Source of the DNA: SYAC01 sp046048055
GTDB lineage: Bacteria; Planctomycetota; Phycisphaerae; Phycisphaerales; SM1A02
DNA length: 54,950 nucleotides
Assembly (NCBI GenBank): GCA_046048055.1
Contig: JBJOGW010000066.1
Coordinates: 1-54,950 of the forward strand
Direction of reading: 5' to 3'
The notes under the pieces are model-generated. The model had not been told where the DNA came from. It ran no database searches and saw only the letters and a list, made by a program, of their open reading frames with translations. Positions 40,741 through 49,768 of the stretch are shown here, in pieces. A program made the position numbers and the translations under genes. The number at the start of each line of letters is the position of its first letter. Position 1 is the first letter of the stretch.

Positions 40741-42480
40741 GTGGCTCGCAAGATCCGTTCGAAGCTTGGTGAAGTGCTGATTGCGTCCCGGACCGTCTCG
40801 CAGGAGCAGGTCAACGAGGCGCTTCAGGCTGCACGGGGATCGGGAAAGCGCCTCGGCGAGGTGCTGATCGAGAAGGGCGCGTGCACCGAGGTGGACGTGG
40901 CCCGCGCCCTGGGCGAGCAGTTCGGCATGCCCTTCCTGAACCTGGACCGTCCCGAGGACCGCTCCCGGGTGGACATGTCGCTGATTCCGGAGGAACTGGC
41001 GCGCAAGCAGTTGGTGCTTCCGATTGGCAAGGGCGGCGGACGGATCCAGCTGGTGATCCATGATCCCATGGACCTGGAGACGCTGGACCTGCTCCGGTTC
41101 CGCCTCAACGCCGAGATCGACACCTGCATCGCCAGTCGTGCCCAGATCGCCGAGTTCCTGGATGGTGGCGCCGAGCGCGCGGCGGTTCCGGCGAAGGGAA
41201 GCATCCTGAGCGACTCGCTCGACAAGTCCGTCGACAAGTCCGTGGACCGCGGCAAGAGCCTCGACGTGGACGCCAGGGGCGACGCCAGCGACAGCAAGAC
41301 GATCAAGCTGGTCGACCGCATCATCACGCTGGCGGTGGAGAGCCGTGCCAGCGACATTCACATCGAGCCCATGAAGGAGACGGTGCTGGTGCGGTACCGC
41401 ATCGACGGCGTCTGCGTGGTCATGGAGCAGCTGCCCAAGTCGCTGCAGGCGTCGGTGCTTGCCCGCTTCAAGCTGATGGCGGGCGTGAACATGGCCGAGC
41501 GACGGATCCCCCAGGACGGCCGCATCAAGTTCAAGGTGGGCGAGGATCAGATCGATTTCCGTGTGAGCACCTGTCCGGCCGTGCACGGCGAGAGCGTGGT
41601 GCTGCGCATCCTGCGACCCGACAGCGTTCGCATCGGCCTGATCAACCTGGGCCTGGAGCAGGACACACTCGAGACCTTCAACAAGGTGATCCGGCGGCCC
41701 AACGGCATCTTCCTGGTCACCGGCCCCACCGGCAGCGGCAAGACCACCACGCTGTACTCGGCGCTGGACACGCTCAACCGCCCGGATCGCAAGATCATCA
41801 CTGCCGAGGACCCGGTGGAGTACAGCTTCAAGGGCATCAACCAGGTCCAGGTGCGCGAGGCGATCGGGCTGACCTTTCCGGCCATCCTCAAGAGCATGCT
41901 GCGCCAGGCGCCCAACATCATCCTGGTGGGCGAGATCCGCGACCGCGAGGTGGCCGACATCGCCATTCAGGCAGCCCTCACGGGCCACATGGTGTTCAGC
42001 ACGCTCCACACGAACGACGCGCCGAGCGCCATCACGCGACTGATCGACATGGGCGTGAAGCCCTTCCTGGTGGCCAGCAGCATCCAGGCGGTGCTGGCCC
42101 AGCGGCTGGTCCGCATCCTGTGCCCCAAGTGTCGCAAGCCCAATCCCGACGTGGATGCCAAGATCCTGCGGCTGGTGGGGATCAGCGAGATGGAGCGGGA
42201 CCGGGTCATGGGGCCGGTGGGCTGCCCGGACTGCGGCAAGGCCGGTTACCGAGGCCGGCGCGGCATCTACGAGATGATGGTCATGAACAGCGAGATCCGG
42301 CAGCTGGCGTTCGAGCGCAGCGGCATCGGCAAGCTGCGGGCCGCCGCGGTCCGGGGTGGCATGCGCAGCCTGCTCGGCGACGGCAAGCTCAAGATCCTCA
42401 AGGGCATGACCACGCCCGACGAGATCGCCAAGTTCGCCCAGATCGAGGGCTTCGACCCGGCCACGGAGATGGCCGTTTGA
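40741..42480 (+). CDS. type IV pilus/type II secretion assembly ATPase (PilB/GspE) with MshEN domain
   Basis: A 579-residue ATPase. GTG 40741 follows AGGAGAG by 3-5 nt. The N-terminus is MshEN-like: two 24-residue motifs beginning KLGEVLIAS and RLGEVLIEKG, separated by 5 residues. A short repetitive linker (DKSVDKSVDRGKS) lies near residue 165. The ATPase has Walker A GPTGSGKTTTLYSALD, Asp box AEDPVEYSFKGINQVQVREA, Walker B region ILVGEIRDREVADIAIQAAL and ALTGHMVFSTLHTNDAPSA. The zinc site has CPKCRKPNP and CPDCGKAGYRGRRGIYEMM. Powers assembly of pilus or pseudopilus; PilB and GspE cannot be separated by sequence alone. Confidence 0.92.
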   Translation: MARKIRSKLGEVLIASRTVSQEQVNEALQAARGSGKRLGEVLIEKGACTEVDVARALGEQFGMPFLNLDRPEDRSRVDMSLIPEELARKQLVLPIGKGGGRIQLVIHDPMDLETLDLLRFRLNAEIDTCIASRAQIAEFLDGGAERAAVPAKGSILSDSLDKSVDKSVDRGKSLDVDARGDASDSKTIKLVDRIITLAVESRASDIHIEPMKETVLVRYRIDGVCVVMEQLPKSLQASVLARFKLMAGVNMAERRIPQDGRIKFKVGEDQIDFRVSTCPAVHGESVVLRILRPDSVRIGLINLGLEQDTLETFNKVIRRPNGIFLVTGPTGSGKTTTLYSALDTLNRPDRKIITAEDPVEYSFKGINQVQVREAIGLTFPAILKSMLRQAPNIILVGEIRDREVADIAIQAALTGHMVFSTLHTNDAPSAITRLIDMGVKPFLVASSIQAVLAQRLVRILCPKCRKPNPDVDAKILRLVGISEMERDRVMGPVGCPDCGKAGYRGRRGIYEMMVMNSEIRQLAFERSGIGKLRAAAVRGGMRSLLGDGKLKILKGMTTPDEIAKFAQIEGFDPATEMAV

Positions 42481-42529
42481 CCCGATCCGTTTCCATCGCC
42501 ACGTTCAGCCCGCACCAGGAGAGACACCC

Positions 42530-43690
42530 ATGAGTTCCGACACCGGCGGCGGATCAGGCAGCCTGAACAAGGGCAGCACCGTCCAGATCGATCGACTGCT
42601 CGACGTGATGGTCAAGCAGGACGCCAGCGACCTGCACATCACGGTGGGCCGGCCACCCACGGTCCGTCTCAACGGCCGCCTGCGCAACATGCAGACCAAG
42701 GTGCTCGACCCCGATGACACCATGGCGCTGATGAAATCCATCACGCCCGAGAAGAACCAGGCCGAGTTCCAGGAGCACGGCGGCACGGACTTCGGTTTCA
42801 GCTTCAGCGAGGCTGCCCGTTTCCGCGTGAGCGTGTTCCGCCAGAAGGGCAATGTGGCCATGGTGCTGCGCCTGATCCCCAACCGGCTGTTGCCGTTTGA
42901 CGTGCTCGGCCTGCCCGGCATCGTCAAGGACCTGATCCGTCGCCCGCGCGGCCTGTTCCTGGTGACCGGCCCCACTGGCAGCGGCAAGACCACCACGCTC
43001 GCCACCATGATCGACGAGATCAACATGAACTTCGAGCGTCACATCATCACGGTGGAGGATCCGATCGAGTACTACCACCCCCACAAGAAGGGCATCGTGA
43101 ACCAGCGCGAGGTGGGTGGGCTGGCCGACGTGCCCAGCTTCAGCGAGGCGCTGCGGCGAGCCCTTCGCCAGAACCCGGACGTGATCCTGGTGGGCGAGAT
43201 GCGCGACCTGGAGACCATCGAGGCGGCGATCAAGGCGGCCGAGACCGGCCACCTGGTCTTCGGCACCCTGCACACCACCGGCGCGGCAGGCACCATCAAC
43301 CGAATCATCGACGCCTTCCCCGTGGCCCAGCAGGAGCAGGTCCGCGTACAGCTCTCCACCAGCCTGCTGGCGGTGCTCAGTCAGGTGCTGCTGGCCCGTT
43401 CGGACAAGCCGGGTCGCATCGCCGGGTACGAGTTCCTGGTGGTCACCCCGGCCATCAGCAACCTGATCCGCGAGAACAAGACCTTCCGCATCGACTCCGC
43501 CATCCAGACCGGCAAGAAGTTCGGCATGCAGTTGCTCGACGAGCACCTGTGGAGCATCTACTCCAAGGGGCTGATCTCGGCCGAGGAGATGGTGGACAAG
43601 GCCCGCAACCCGGGCGACCTGTCCGAGCGGGTGCGGCGCACCGGCGTGAAGCTTGAGCGGGCGGAATTGGAAGACGCACCGTCCAACTGA
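42530..43690 (+). CDS. pilT: type IV pilus twitching motility ATPase PilT
   Basis: A 386-residue retraction ATPase. ASDLHITVGRPPTVRLNGRL is the PilT start; then GPTGSGKTTTLATMIDEIN, TVEDPIEYYHPHKKGIVNQR, ALRQNPDVILVGEMRDLETI and ETGHLVFGTLHTTGAAGTIN. No zinc motif and no MshEN, as expected for PilT. AGGAGAG at 42517-42523 fits ATG 42530. PilT drives pilus disassembly and implies a real retractable pilus in addition to any secretion role of the locus. The gap to the next gene is 170 bp. Confidence 0.94.
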   Translation: MSSDTGGGSGSLNKGSTVQIDRLLDVMVKQDASDLHITVGRPPTVRLNGRLRNMQTKVLDPDDTMALMKSITPEKNQAEFQEHGGTDFGFSFSEAARFRVSVFRQKGNVAMVLRLIPNRLLPFDVLGLPGIVKDLIRRPRGLFLVTGPTGSGKTTTLATMIDEINMNFERHIITVEDPIEYYHPHKKGIVNQREVGGLADVPSFSEALRRALRQNPDVILVGEMRDLETIEAAIKAAETGHLVFGTLHTTGAAGTINRIIDAFPVAQQEQVRVQLSTSLLAVLSQVLLARSDKPGRIAGYEFLVVTPAISNLIRENKTFRIDSAIQTGKKFGMQLLDEHLWSIYSKGLISAEEMVDKARNPGDLSERVRRTGVKLERAELEDAPSN

Positions 43691-43860
43691 GATACCGGAC
43701 GTCGTCCGTCGGTGCGCGGCATCCAATCCACCTCGATCCATCGAGGCATTATGATTGCGTTGTATCACTGTCGCATTCGTTTCTGCCTCGCCAATGCAAC
43801 CCAGGCCGATGCTCTGCCGGAACAATGCTTGGTGAGGGGTTGATTTCTGGAGCCTTGCCC
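43691..43860 (+). other. 170-bp intergenic region with stem-loop, upstream of second ATPase
   Basis: The longest gene-free stretch of the window and visibly richer in A+T than its surroundings around 43747-43785. A perfect 6-bp hairpin CCTCGA-TCCA-TCGAGG lies at 43731-43746, and a weaker CGGAC/GTCCG hairpin near 43697-43707. It may end the pilT message or precede a second promoter; no convincing -35/-10 pair was found. GGAG at 43849-43852 supports the ATG at 43861. Confidence 0.4.
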
Positions 43861-45645
43861 ATGCCGCCAACCTCAACGACCAACCTCAGGCCCGACCCAT
43901 CCAACGCCGCCTTCGTGGAGAAGGAGCTCAAGGGTCGTCGTTTCGGCCGAGCCCTGACCAAGCTCGGCAAGGTCACCCGTGAACAGGTGCATCAGGCCCT
44001 GGCGGTTCAGCAGCAGAACACGGGCTCCAGGAAGAAGCTGGGGGAGATTCTGGTGGAGATGGGCCTGATCACTCCCGACGACGTGGTCATGACCCTGTCG
44101 GGGATCCTCGGCATCCCGTACGTGAGTCTGGAGGGACGGCAGATCCCCGAGGACGTGATCGCCGTCCTCAAGCCTGAGACGGCCCGGTCCTTTCAGGCGG
44201 TTCCCATCGAGTACGACGACGCGGGCAAGCGACTCAAGATCGCCATCAAGGGTCCGGAGCACTTCTCGGCCGTCGATGGCATCCGTCTCCTGATGGGGTT
44301 CCGCGTGTCTGCGGTGGTGGCGCCGCCTGACCAGATCGACGCGGTGCTCAAGAAGCACTACGCCGCCGTCACGAGCATCCAGGAAGTGGTGGCCGAGGCG
44401 TCGAGCAGCGAGGCGGCGATGGCGCTGCAGGGGCGGGGCGCCAGCATTGACCTTGCCACGCTGGCCGAGGCGGCTTCGGACAACCAGGTGGTGAACCTGC
44501 TGAACAGCGTGCTGCTTCAGGCCATCGAGAACAAGGCCAGCGACATCCACCTGGAGCCGTTCGAGGACGAGTTCAAGATGCGCTACCGCATCGACGGCGT
44601 GCTGTACGAGATGGCGCCGGTGAGCAAGTCGCTCGCCATGGCGATCGTGAGCCGCGTGAAGGTGATGGCCAAGCTGGACATTGCCGAACGGCGTCTTCCA
44701 CAGGACGGCCGCGTCGAGTTGCACCTGCGCGGGGCACCGGTCGACCTGCGTGTGGCCGTGCTGCCCACCATGTTCGGCGAGAGCGTGGTCATGCGCGTGC
44801 TCGACCGCGGCAACGTGCAACTGAGCCTTGACCGCATCGGCCTGCGCGAGGATGACCTGGATCGCGTCCGCACGCTCATCAACAAGCCCAACGGCATCGT
44901 GGTGGTGACCGGGCCCACCGGCAGCGGCAAGACCACCACGCTCTACGCGGCGCTGAACGAGCTGAACGATCCCGAGACCAAGATCCTGACGGCCGAGGAT
45001 CCCGTGGAGTACGACATCGCCGGCATGATCCAGTGCCAGGTGAACATGGACCAGGAGCTCACCTTTGCCAAGCTGCTCCGCAGCTTTCTGCGACAGGATC
45101 CCGACATCATCCTGGTGGGCGAGGTGCGCGACCTGGAGACGGCTCAGATCGCCATTCAGGCCAGCCTGACGGGTCACCTGGTGTTCACCACGCTTCACAC
45201 CAACGACGCCCCGAGCAGCATCCTGCGACTGCTCGACCTGGGTGTGGAGACGTTCCTGCTCACCGCAACGGTCGAGGCCATCGTGGCCCAGCGGCTGGTG
45301 CGACGGATCTGCGCCAAGTGCAAGGAGACGTTCGTGCCCAGCGAGGAGCAGCTGATGGAGCTGGCGCTTCGGCCGGAAGACGTGGGTGGCCGCACCTTCC
45401 ATCGAGGTCGAGGCTGCGACCACTGCAACAAGACCGGCTACCGCGGGCGGTTGGCGCTCTTCGAGATCATGACGCTCGACGACACGCTGCGCGAGATGAT
45501 CATGGCCCAGGCCAACACCGCGGCGCTGCGCACCGAGGCCCGCAAGCGCGGCATGCGGACGCTGCGCGAGGCGGGACTGCTGTCGATCTACGACGGCCAG
45601 ACCACGATCGACGAGGTGGTCCGCGAGACCATCGTGGAAGACTGA
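43861..45645 (+). CDS. second PilB/GspE-type assembly ATPase with MshEN-like domain
   Basis: A 594-residue ATPase from ATG 43861 (GGAG 8 nt upstream; an ATG at 43825 is possible). MshEN-like motifs: RFGRALTKLGKVTREQVHQA and KLGEILVEMGLITPDDVV, separated by 8 residues. Core: GPTGSGKTTTLYAALNELND, TAEDPVEYDIAGMIQCQVNM, DPDIILVGEVRDLETAQIAI and LTGHLVFTTLHTNDAPSS. Zinc pairs: CAKCKETF and CDHCNKTGYRGRLALFEIM. It is clearly a paralogue of the 40741 ATPase, not a copy. Its position just before PilC/GspF and the pseudopilins suggests it serves that set (GspE role). Confidence 0.92.
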   Translation: MPPTSTTNLRPDPSNAAFVEKELKGRRFGRALTKLGKVTREQVHQALAVQQQNTGSRKKLGEILVEMGLITPDDVVMTLSGILGIPYVSLEGRQIPEDVIAVLKPETARSFQAVPIEYDDAGKRLKIAIKGPEHFSAVDGIRLLMGFRVSAVVAPPDQIDAVLKKHYAAVTSIQEVVAEASSSEAAMALQGRGASIDLATLAEAASDNQVVNLLNSVLLQAIENKASDIHLEPFEDEFKMRYRIDGVLYEMAPVSKSLAMAIVSRVKVMAKLDIAERRLPQDGRVELHLRGAPVDLRVAVLPTMFGESVVMRVLDRGNVQLSLDRIGLREDDLDRVRTLINKPNGIVVVTGPTGSGKTTTLYAALNELNDPETKILTAEDPVEYDIAGMIQCQVNMDQELTFAKLLRSFLRQDPDIILVGEVRDLETAQIAIQASLTGHLVFTTLHTNDAPSSILRLLDLGVETFLLTATVEAIVAQRLVRRICAKCKETFVPSEEQLMELALRPEDVGGRTFHRGRGCDHCNKTGYRGRLALFEIMTLDDTLREMIMAQANTAALRTEARKRGMRTLREAGLLSIYDGQTTIDEVVRETIVED

Positions 45646-45667
45646 ACCCGCCCCAGGAGCACCTCCC

Positions 45668-46966
45668 ATGCCCACCTTCGCCTACGAGGCCATGAACGCC
45701 GGCGGCAAGCCCCAGAAGGGCACCATGGAGGCCGCCAGCAGCGAGGATGTGATCAAGAAGCTCCGCGGCGATGGCCTGTTCCCGACCCAGGTGCGCGAGC
45801 AGAAGGCCGGGGCCGCCAAGGGCAAGAAGGACAGGAAGGCCGCCGCGCCCAAGGGCAAGAAGAAGGGCTTCACCATCAGCATGCCGGGCAAGGTGAAGAG
45901 CAAGCATCTCACGCTCTTCACGCGGCAGATGAGCACCCTGCAGGACGCTGGGCTGCCGCTGCTGCGATCGCTGCAGATCCTGGAGCAGCAGCAGAAGCCG
46001 GGCAAGCTCAAGAGCATCCTGGCCAGCGTGTGCGAGGACGTGGAGGGCGGCAACACCCTGAGCGAGAGTTTCGCCCGGCATCCCAAGGCGTTCGACCGGC
46101 TCTACTGCAAGATGGTGGCCGCGGGCGAGGTGGGCGGCGTGCTCGACGTGATCCTGCAGCGCCTGGCCGACTTCATGGAGAAGGGGCAGCGCCTGGCCCG
46201 GCGCATCAAGGGCGCCATGATCTATCCCGCCTGCGTGATCAGCATCGCCATCGCGATCGTGACGGGCATCATGTACTTCGTGATCCCCAAGTTCCAGGAG
46301 ATCTTCAAGGACTTCGGCGTCAAGCTGCCGGCGCCCACCGTGTTCCTGATCGACAGCAGCAAGTGGATCGCCGGCACCGCCAGCAAGGACCAGGCGGTGC
46401 CGGGCGTGATCTGGATCATGGCGGCGCCGTTCGCGCTGTTCTTCGGGTTCAAGCTGCTGCGCAAGACCAACTTCGGCCGGGCAGGCATCGACATCGTGCT
46501 GCTGAAGCTGCCGGGGCTGGGCAATCTCACGCGCAAGACCGTGGTGGCTCGTTTCACGCGCACGCTCGGCACGCTGATCTCGGCGGGCGTGCCCATTCTG
46601 GAGGCCGTGCTGATCACGCGCGACACCTGCGGCAACTACGTGTTCGAGAAGGCGCTGAACAGGGTGCATGACAGCATCCGCGAGGGCGAGAGCTTCGCCA
46701 CGCCGCTCAAGCAGAGCCGGGTGGTCGACAGCCTGGTGGTGAACATGATCGACGTGGGTGAGGAGACCGGCGACATGGACGTGATGCTCACCAAGATCGC
46801 CGACAACTATGACGAGGAGGTCGACGTGGCGGTGGGCAGCCTGCTCAGCCTGCTCGAGCCCTTCATGGTGATCATTCTGGGAGGCATCATCGGCGGCATC
46901 GTGCTGGCCCTGTTCCTGCCACTGGTCAGCATGATCGAGAACGTGTCCGGCGGAGGCAAGAAGTGA
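45668..46966 (+). CDS. PilC/GspF inner-membrane platform protein
   Basis: A 432-residue protein. The start MPTFAYEAMNAGGKPQKGTM is typical. A Lys-rich linker (KGKKDRKAAAPKGKKKG, about 52-72) follows, then two T2SSF domains: LTLFTRQMSTLQDAGLPLLR with helices to about 255, and VARFTRTLGTLISAGVPILE to the end. Final membrane helices include MVIILGGIIGGIVLALFLPL. AGGAG lies 8 nt upstream of the ATG. It couples the ATPase to (pseudo)pilin extraction. Its stop overlaps the next GTG (GTGA). Confidence 0.93.
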   Translation: MPTFAYEAMNAGGKPQKGTMEAASSEDVIKKLRGDGLFPTQVREQKAGAAKGKKDRKAAAPKGKKKGFTISMPGKVKSKHLTLFTRQMSTLQDAGLPLLRSLQILEQQQKPGKLKSILASVCEDVEGGNTLSESFARHPKAFDRLYCKMVAAGEVGGVLDVILQRLADFMEKGQRLARRIKGAMIYPACVISIAIAIVTGIMYFVIPKFQEIFKDFGVKLPAPTVFLIDSSKWIAGTASKDQAVPGVIWIMAAPFALFFGFKLLRKTNFGRAGIDIVLLKLPGLGNLTRKTVVARFTRTLGTLISAGVPILEAVLITRDTCGNYVFEKALNRVHDSIREGESFATPLKQSRVVDSLVVNMIDVGEETGDMDVMLTKIADNYDEEVDVAVGSLLSLLEPFMVIILGGIIGGIVLALFLPLVSMIENVSGGGKK

Positions 46967-48294
46967 GCCGCAGCGAGGCCCGTGCGGGTTTCACGCTGGT
47001 CGAGCTGCTGGTGGTGATCGGCATCATCGCCGTGCTGGCGGGACTGCTGATCGTGGGCGTCGGCGCCGCCACGCGACGTGCCCAGGCGGCCAACACCCGT
47101 TTCCTCATGAGCAGCATGGTGCAGGCCATGGCCCAGTTCAAGGCCGACCATGGCTACTACCCGCCGGTGCTGGGAGATCCTCGCACGCTGCAAGGTGGCA
47201 CCCTGGGTTGGGTGAGCAATCCCACGGCGTCCGCGGGGCCCAACGCCCCGGGAGCGCTGCTCTTTCCATCGGGACAGGTGGGGTGGATGCGTGACCTGCT
47301 GATCCCTCCGAGCAAAACGGCCAACGCGGGTGTCTCCACCGGCAAGGTGGCCCAGTGGAGCAGCGCCGAGGCCAGGGCCCTGCAGAACTGGCACAGCGTG
47401 ACCAGTCCGGCCGAGTACCTGCTTGGATGGGGCGACCGGTCGGCTGATGGATACGGCATCTGCGGCACGCTCCCCGAGACGCCTCCGAGCAATCCGACCC
47501 CGGGACAGCGGGAGGTGCCCCGAGACGGCATCCGATCGCCTGGCACGGATGGCGTGTGGGGCGCGGCGCTGACGCCACGGATCGCCTCGGAGGTGGGCAG
47601 CGAGGCGGGCTTCTACACGGGGACCACCATGTTCGCCAATCGCAACGTGGGCACCTTCGGATCACGGAACCTCGCGGTGCCCTCGCGGGGGCGCGTCGAC
47701 ACCGCCGCCAACGATCGTGGCAACGACGATGCCGCGGCGGTGCTGCGTTGCCGACCGAACCTGGAGGGCAAGGTGTGGGGTCCGTACCTGGAACTCAAGG
47801 ATCCGAGCAGTCTGGGTGGCATCCGGGGCATCCGCAGTGACGGCACGCTGGATGTGGTTCGGGCGACCGACGGAGATCCCAACTTCGACGTGTACCCCAA
47901 GTGCATCGTGGACTACTGGGGCAGCCCGATCCGGTACTACCGCCGCGGCTACGTGAACCTGGTTCCCTCGACCATGGACATGGCGGCCGATGGCACGCGC
48001 TTCGACCTGGGCGACTTCTTCGCGTTGCGCCCGGTGCGGGGCGACGAGAGCGAGTTCGTGCCCGCGTCGGAGGCCGCTCGCGAGTGCCTGGACGACGAGA
48101 ATCCGGACCTGCCCGTGAACAGCGAATTCGGCGGCCGGGATCGCAGCAGCACCATCCGCCTGCGCTCGGCCGAGATCGCGTTCCTGAGTCCCGGACCGGA
48201 TCGCCGGGTGGACCTGACCCGCCGACTCGGCTTCAGTGGTCCCAACCGCAGCGTGGACGTGAACGAGGACAACATGGTGGAGACCGGGCCATGA
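46963..48294 (+). CDS. large GspG-like pseudopilin
   Basis: A 443-residue protein from GTG 46963. Prepilin signal and helix: AG|FTLVELLVVIGIIAVLAG with Gly at -1 and Glu5. The mature helix continues to about residue 55, then GYYPPVLGDP as in GspG. The end (AFLSPGPDRRVD and DVNEDNMVE) resembles the calcium-loop end of GspG. Typical GspG is about 145 residues, so this has roughly 290 extra residues of Gly/Asn/Ser-rich sequence. It overlaps the genes on both sides by 4 bp. Confidence 0.87.
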   Translation: MSRSEARAGFTLVELLVVIGIIAVLAGLLIVGVGAATRRAQAANTRFLMSSMVQAMAQFKADHGYYPPVLGDPRTLQGGTLGWVSNPTASAGPNAPGALLFPSGQVGWMRDLLIPPSKTANAGVSTGKVAQWSSAEARALQNWHSVTSPAEYLLGWGDRSADGYGICGTLPETPPSNPTPGQREVPRDGIRSPGTDGVWGAALTPRIASEVGSEAGFYTGTTMFANRNVGTFGSRNLAVPSRGRVDTAANDRGNDDAAAVLRCRPNLEGKVWGPYLELKDPSSLGGIRGIRSDGTLDVVRATDGDPNFDVYPKCIVDYWGSPIRYYRRGYVNLVPSTMDMAADGTRFDLGDFFALRPVRGDESEFVPASEAARECLDDENPDLPVNSEFGGRDRSSTIRLRSAEIAFLSPGPDRRVDLTRRLGFSGPNRSVDVNEDNMVETGP

Positions 48295-49040
48295 GGCGCG
48301 CCTTCACGCTGGTTGAACTCCTGGTGGCCATCGGCGTGATCGCCATCCTTGCGTCGCTGGTGGTGGCGGTGGGCACCGGCGTGCTGGCCCGAAGCGAGCG
48401 AAGCCAGGTGGAGAGCATGTTCCTGGCCCTGGACCAGGCCATCACGGCCCTGGAGGAGAGCCGCGGACAGCCGCTGGTGTTCAACCGCCGGCTGGACCTG
48501 TCGAGCAGCACCCGCCAGGACAACGCGAGTTTCAGCGACATCGACGAGCTCCCGAACGCGGGTGCCTACATCATGCCACGGCTGCTTGGCCTGCTGGCTG
48601 CCAACGGCGCCGCGTGGAGTTCGCTCTCCACCATCAGCCCGGACCTGCTTCGTCGCGAGGAACGAACGTGGCCCGACGGCGTGCGCACCACCTGGAACCT
48701 GCGAGATCCCTGGGGAGAGCAGATCGTGGTGATTCCGCCCGGGCGGGCCGCCACGCGCGGGGAGATCAAGCGTGCGCGCGAGTCGCTTCGCAGCGGCGGC
48801 ACCACCGTGGCGGCGGACCCGCTGGGCGTGGGCATCGACATGGCCGATGCCACCGTGCGCACGCTGGACGAGTCCCAGGCCATCCGTGCCGCCTGCGTGG
48901 GCCGGAAGTGGCTGTTCATCTCCAATGGTCCCGACCGCAGCCTGGGCCGAGCCTTCGGGGAGGGCGGCAACAACACGGCAGGCGTGCCGGCATGGGATGA
49001 CAACGTGCTGAACTACGAACCAGTCAGGCTGAACCCATGA
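48291..49040 (+). CDS. GspG-like pseudopilin, tandem copy 1
   Basis: A 249-residue protein beginning MRRA|FTLVELLVAIGVIAIL, with Ala instead of Gly before the predicted cleavage and Glu5 kept. Globular part includes DELPNAGAYIMPRLLGLLAA, TWNLRDPWGEQIVVIPPGRA (D-P-W-G as in GspG) and LFISNGPDRSLGRAFGEGGN before WDDNVLNYEPV. It is paralogous over its whole length to the next gene, with an almost identical 60-bp block in the helix region. ATGA overlaps on both sides. Confidence 0.88.
   Translation: MRRAFTLVELLVAIGVIAILASLVVAVGTGVLARSERSQVESMFLALDQAITALEESRGQPLVFNRRLDLSSSTRQDNASFSDIDELPNAGAYIMPRLLGLLAANGAAWSSLSTISPDLLRREERTWPDGVRTTWNLRDPWGEQIVVIPPGRAATRGEIKRARESLRSGGTTVAADPLGVGIDMADATVRTLDESQAIRAACVGRKWLFISNGPDRSLGRAFGEGGNNTAGVPAWDDNVLNYEPVRLNP
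48357..48416 (+). repeat. 60-bp direct repeat, copy 1 (second copy 49106-49165)
   Basis: CTGGTGGTGGCGGTGGGCAC starts both copies and both end GAGAGC. I count 59 of 60 identical bases (G to T at the single difference, GCGAGCG versus GCGATCG). It encodes the end of the pseudopilin helix (LVVAVGTGVLARS...SQVES) in two tandem paralogues, 749 bp apart. Confidence 0.9.
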
Positions 49041-49768
49041 CGCGCCGGGCCTTCACGCTGGTCGAGCTGCTCGTGGCCATCGGCGTGATCGCCGTGCTGG
49101 CGGCGCTGGTGGTGGCGGTGGGCACCGGCGTGCTGGCCCGAAGCGATCGAAGCCAGGTGGAGAGCGCTTTCGAGGCGGTGGACCAGGCCATCGTGGCCCT
49201 GGAGGAGAGCCGAGGCCAGGCACTGGTGTTCAACCGTCGCCGTGACATCGCGAACCCCGACCGCCAGGACGGCATGCGGTTCTCCGACATCGACGAGCTG
49301 CCCCCAGGCGTGGTGAACGAGGCGTACATCATGCCTCGGCTGCTGGCGATCCTGGCCGCCAACAGCGTGGCGTGGTCCGGGCTGTCCACCATCTCGCCGG
49401 ACCTGCTCCGTCGGGAGGACCGGCGCTGGAACGATGGCAGCGTGACCGAGTGGAACCTGCGCGATCCCTGGGGCAATCAGGTCACCGTGTATCCGCCCGG
49501 AAGGGCGGCGACGCGGGGCGAACTGCGGCGCGCTCGGCAACTGGTGCGGGCGGGCGGCACCACCGCCGGGGCCGACCCGCTCGGCCTGGGCATCGACCTG
49601 CACGACGCCACGGTGCGAACGCTGGACGAGGTCTCGCTGGGCGCCAGTTGCAGCGGCCGCCGCTGGCTGTTCGTCTCTGCCGGGCCCAACCGGGCGGGAG
49701 GTCGCGCGGATGCGGCCGCCAGCGCGGACGACATCCGCAACTACGAACCCGTGAGGCCGCAGCCATGA
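49037..49768 (+). CDS. GspG-like pseudopilin, tandem copy 2
   Basis: A 243-residue protein starting MTRRA|FTLVELLVAIGVIAV, again with Ala at -1. It parallels copy 1 throughout: FSDIDELPPGVVNEAYIMPR, EWNLRDPWGNQVTVYPPGRA, GGTTAGADPLGLGIDLHDAT and RRWLFVSAGPNRAGGRAD, ending IRNYEPVRPQP. Divergence is concentrated in the globular part while the helix coding sequence is nearly identical, pointing to tandem duplication with later conversion or strong constraint. ATGA overlaps both neighbours. Confidence 0.88.
   Translation: MTRRAFTLVELLVAIGVIAVLAALVVAVGTGVLARSDRSQVESAFEAVDQAIVALEESRGQALVFNRRRDIANPDRQDGMRFSDIDELPPGVVNEAYIMPRLLAILAANSVAWSGLSTISPDLLRREDRRWNDGSVTEWNLRDPWGNQVTVYPPGRAATRGELRRARQLVRAGGTTAGADPLGLGIDLHDATVRTLDEVSLGASCSGRRWLFVSAGPNRAGGRADAAASADDIRNYEPVRPQP
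49106..49165 (+). repeat. 60-bp direct repeat, copy 2 (first copy 48357-48416)
   Basis: Second copy of the block described at 48357, inside the second tandem pseudopilin gene; one mismatch in 60 bases. Confidence 0.9.

Noticed and set aside
41216..41262. Short repeated coding unit (DKSV-DKSV) as a possible tandem repeat element
   Set aside because: Two imperfect units only, in an inter-domain linker of the ATPase; not a separate repeat feature.
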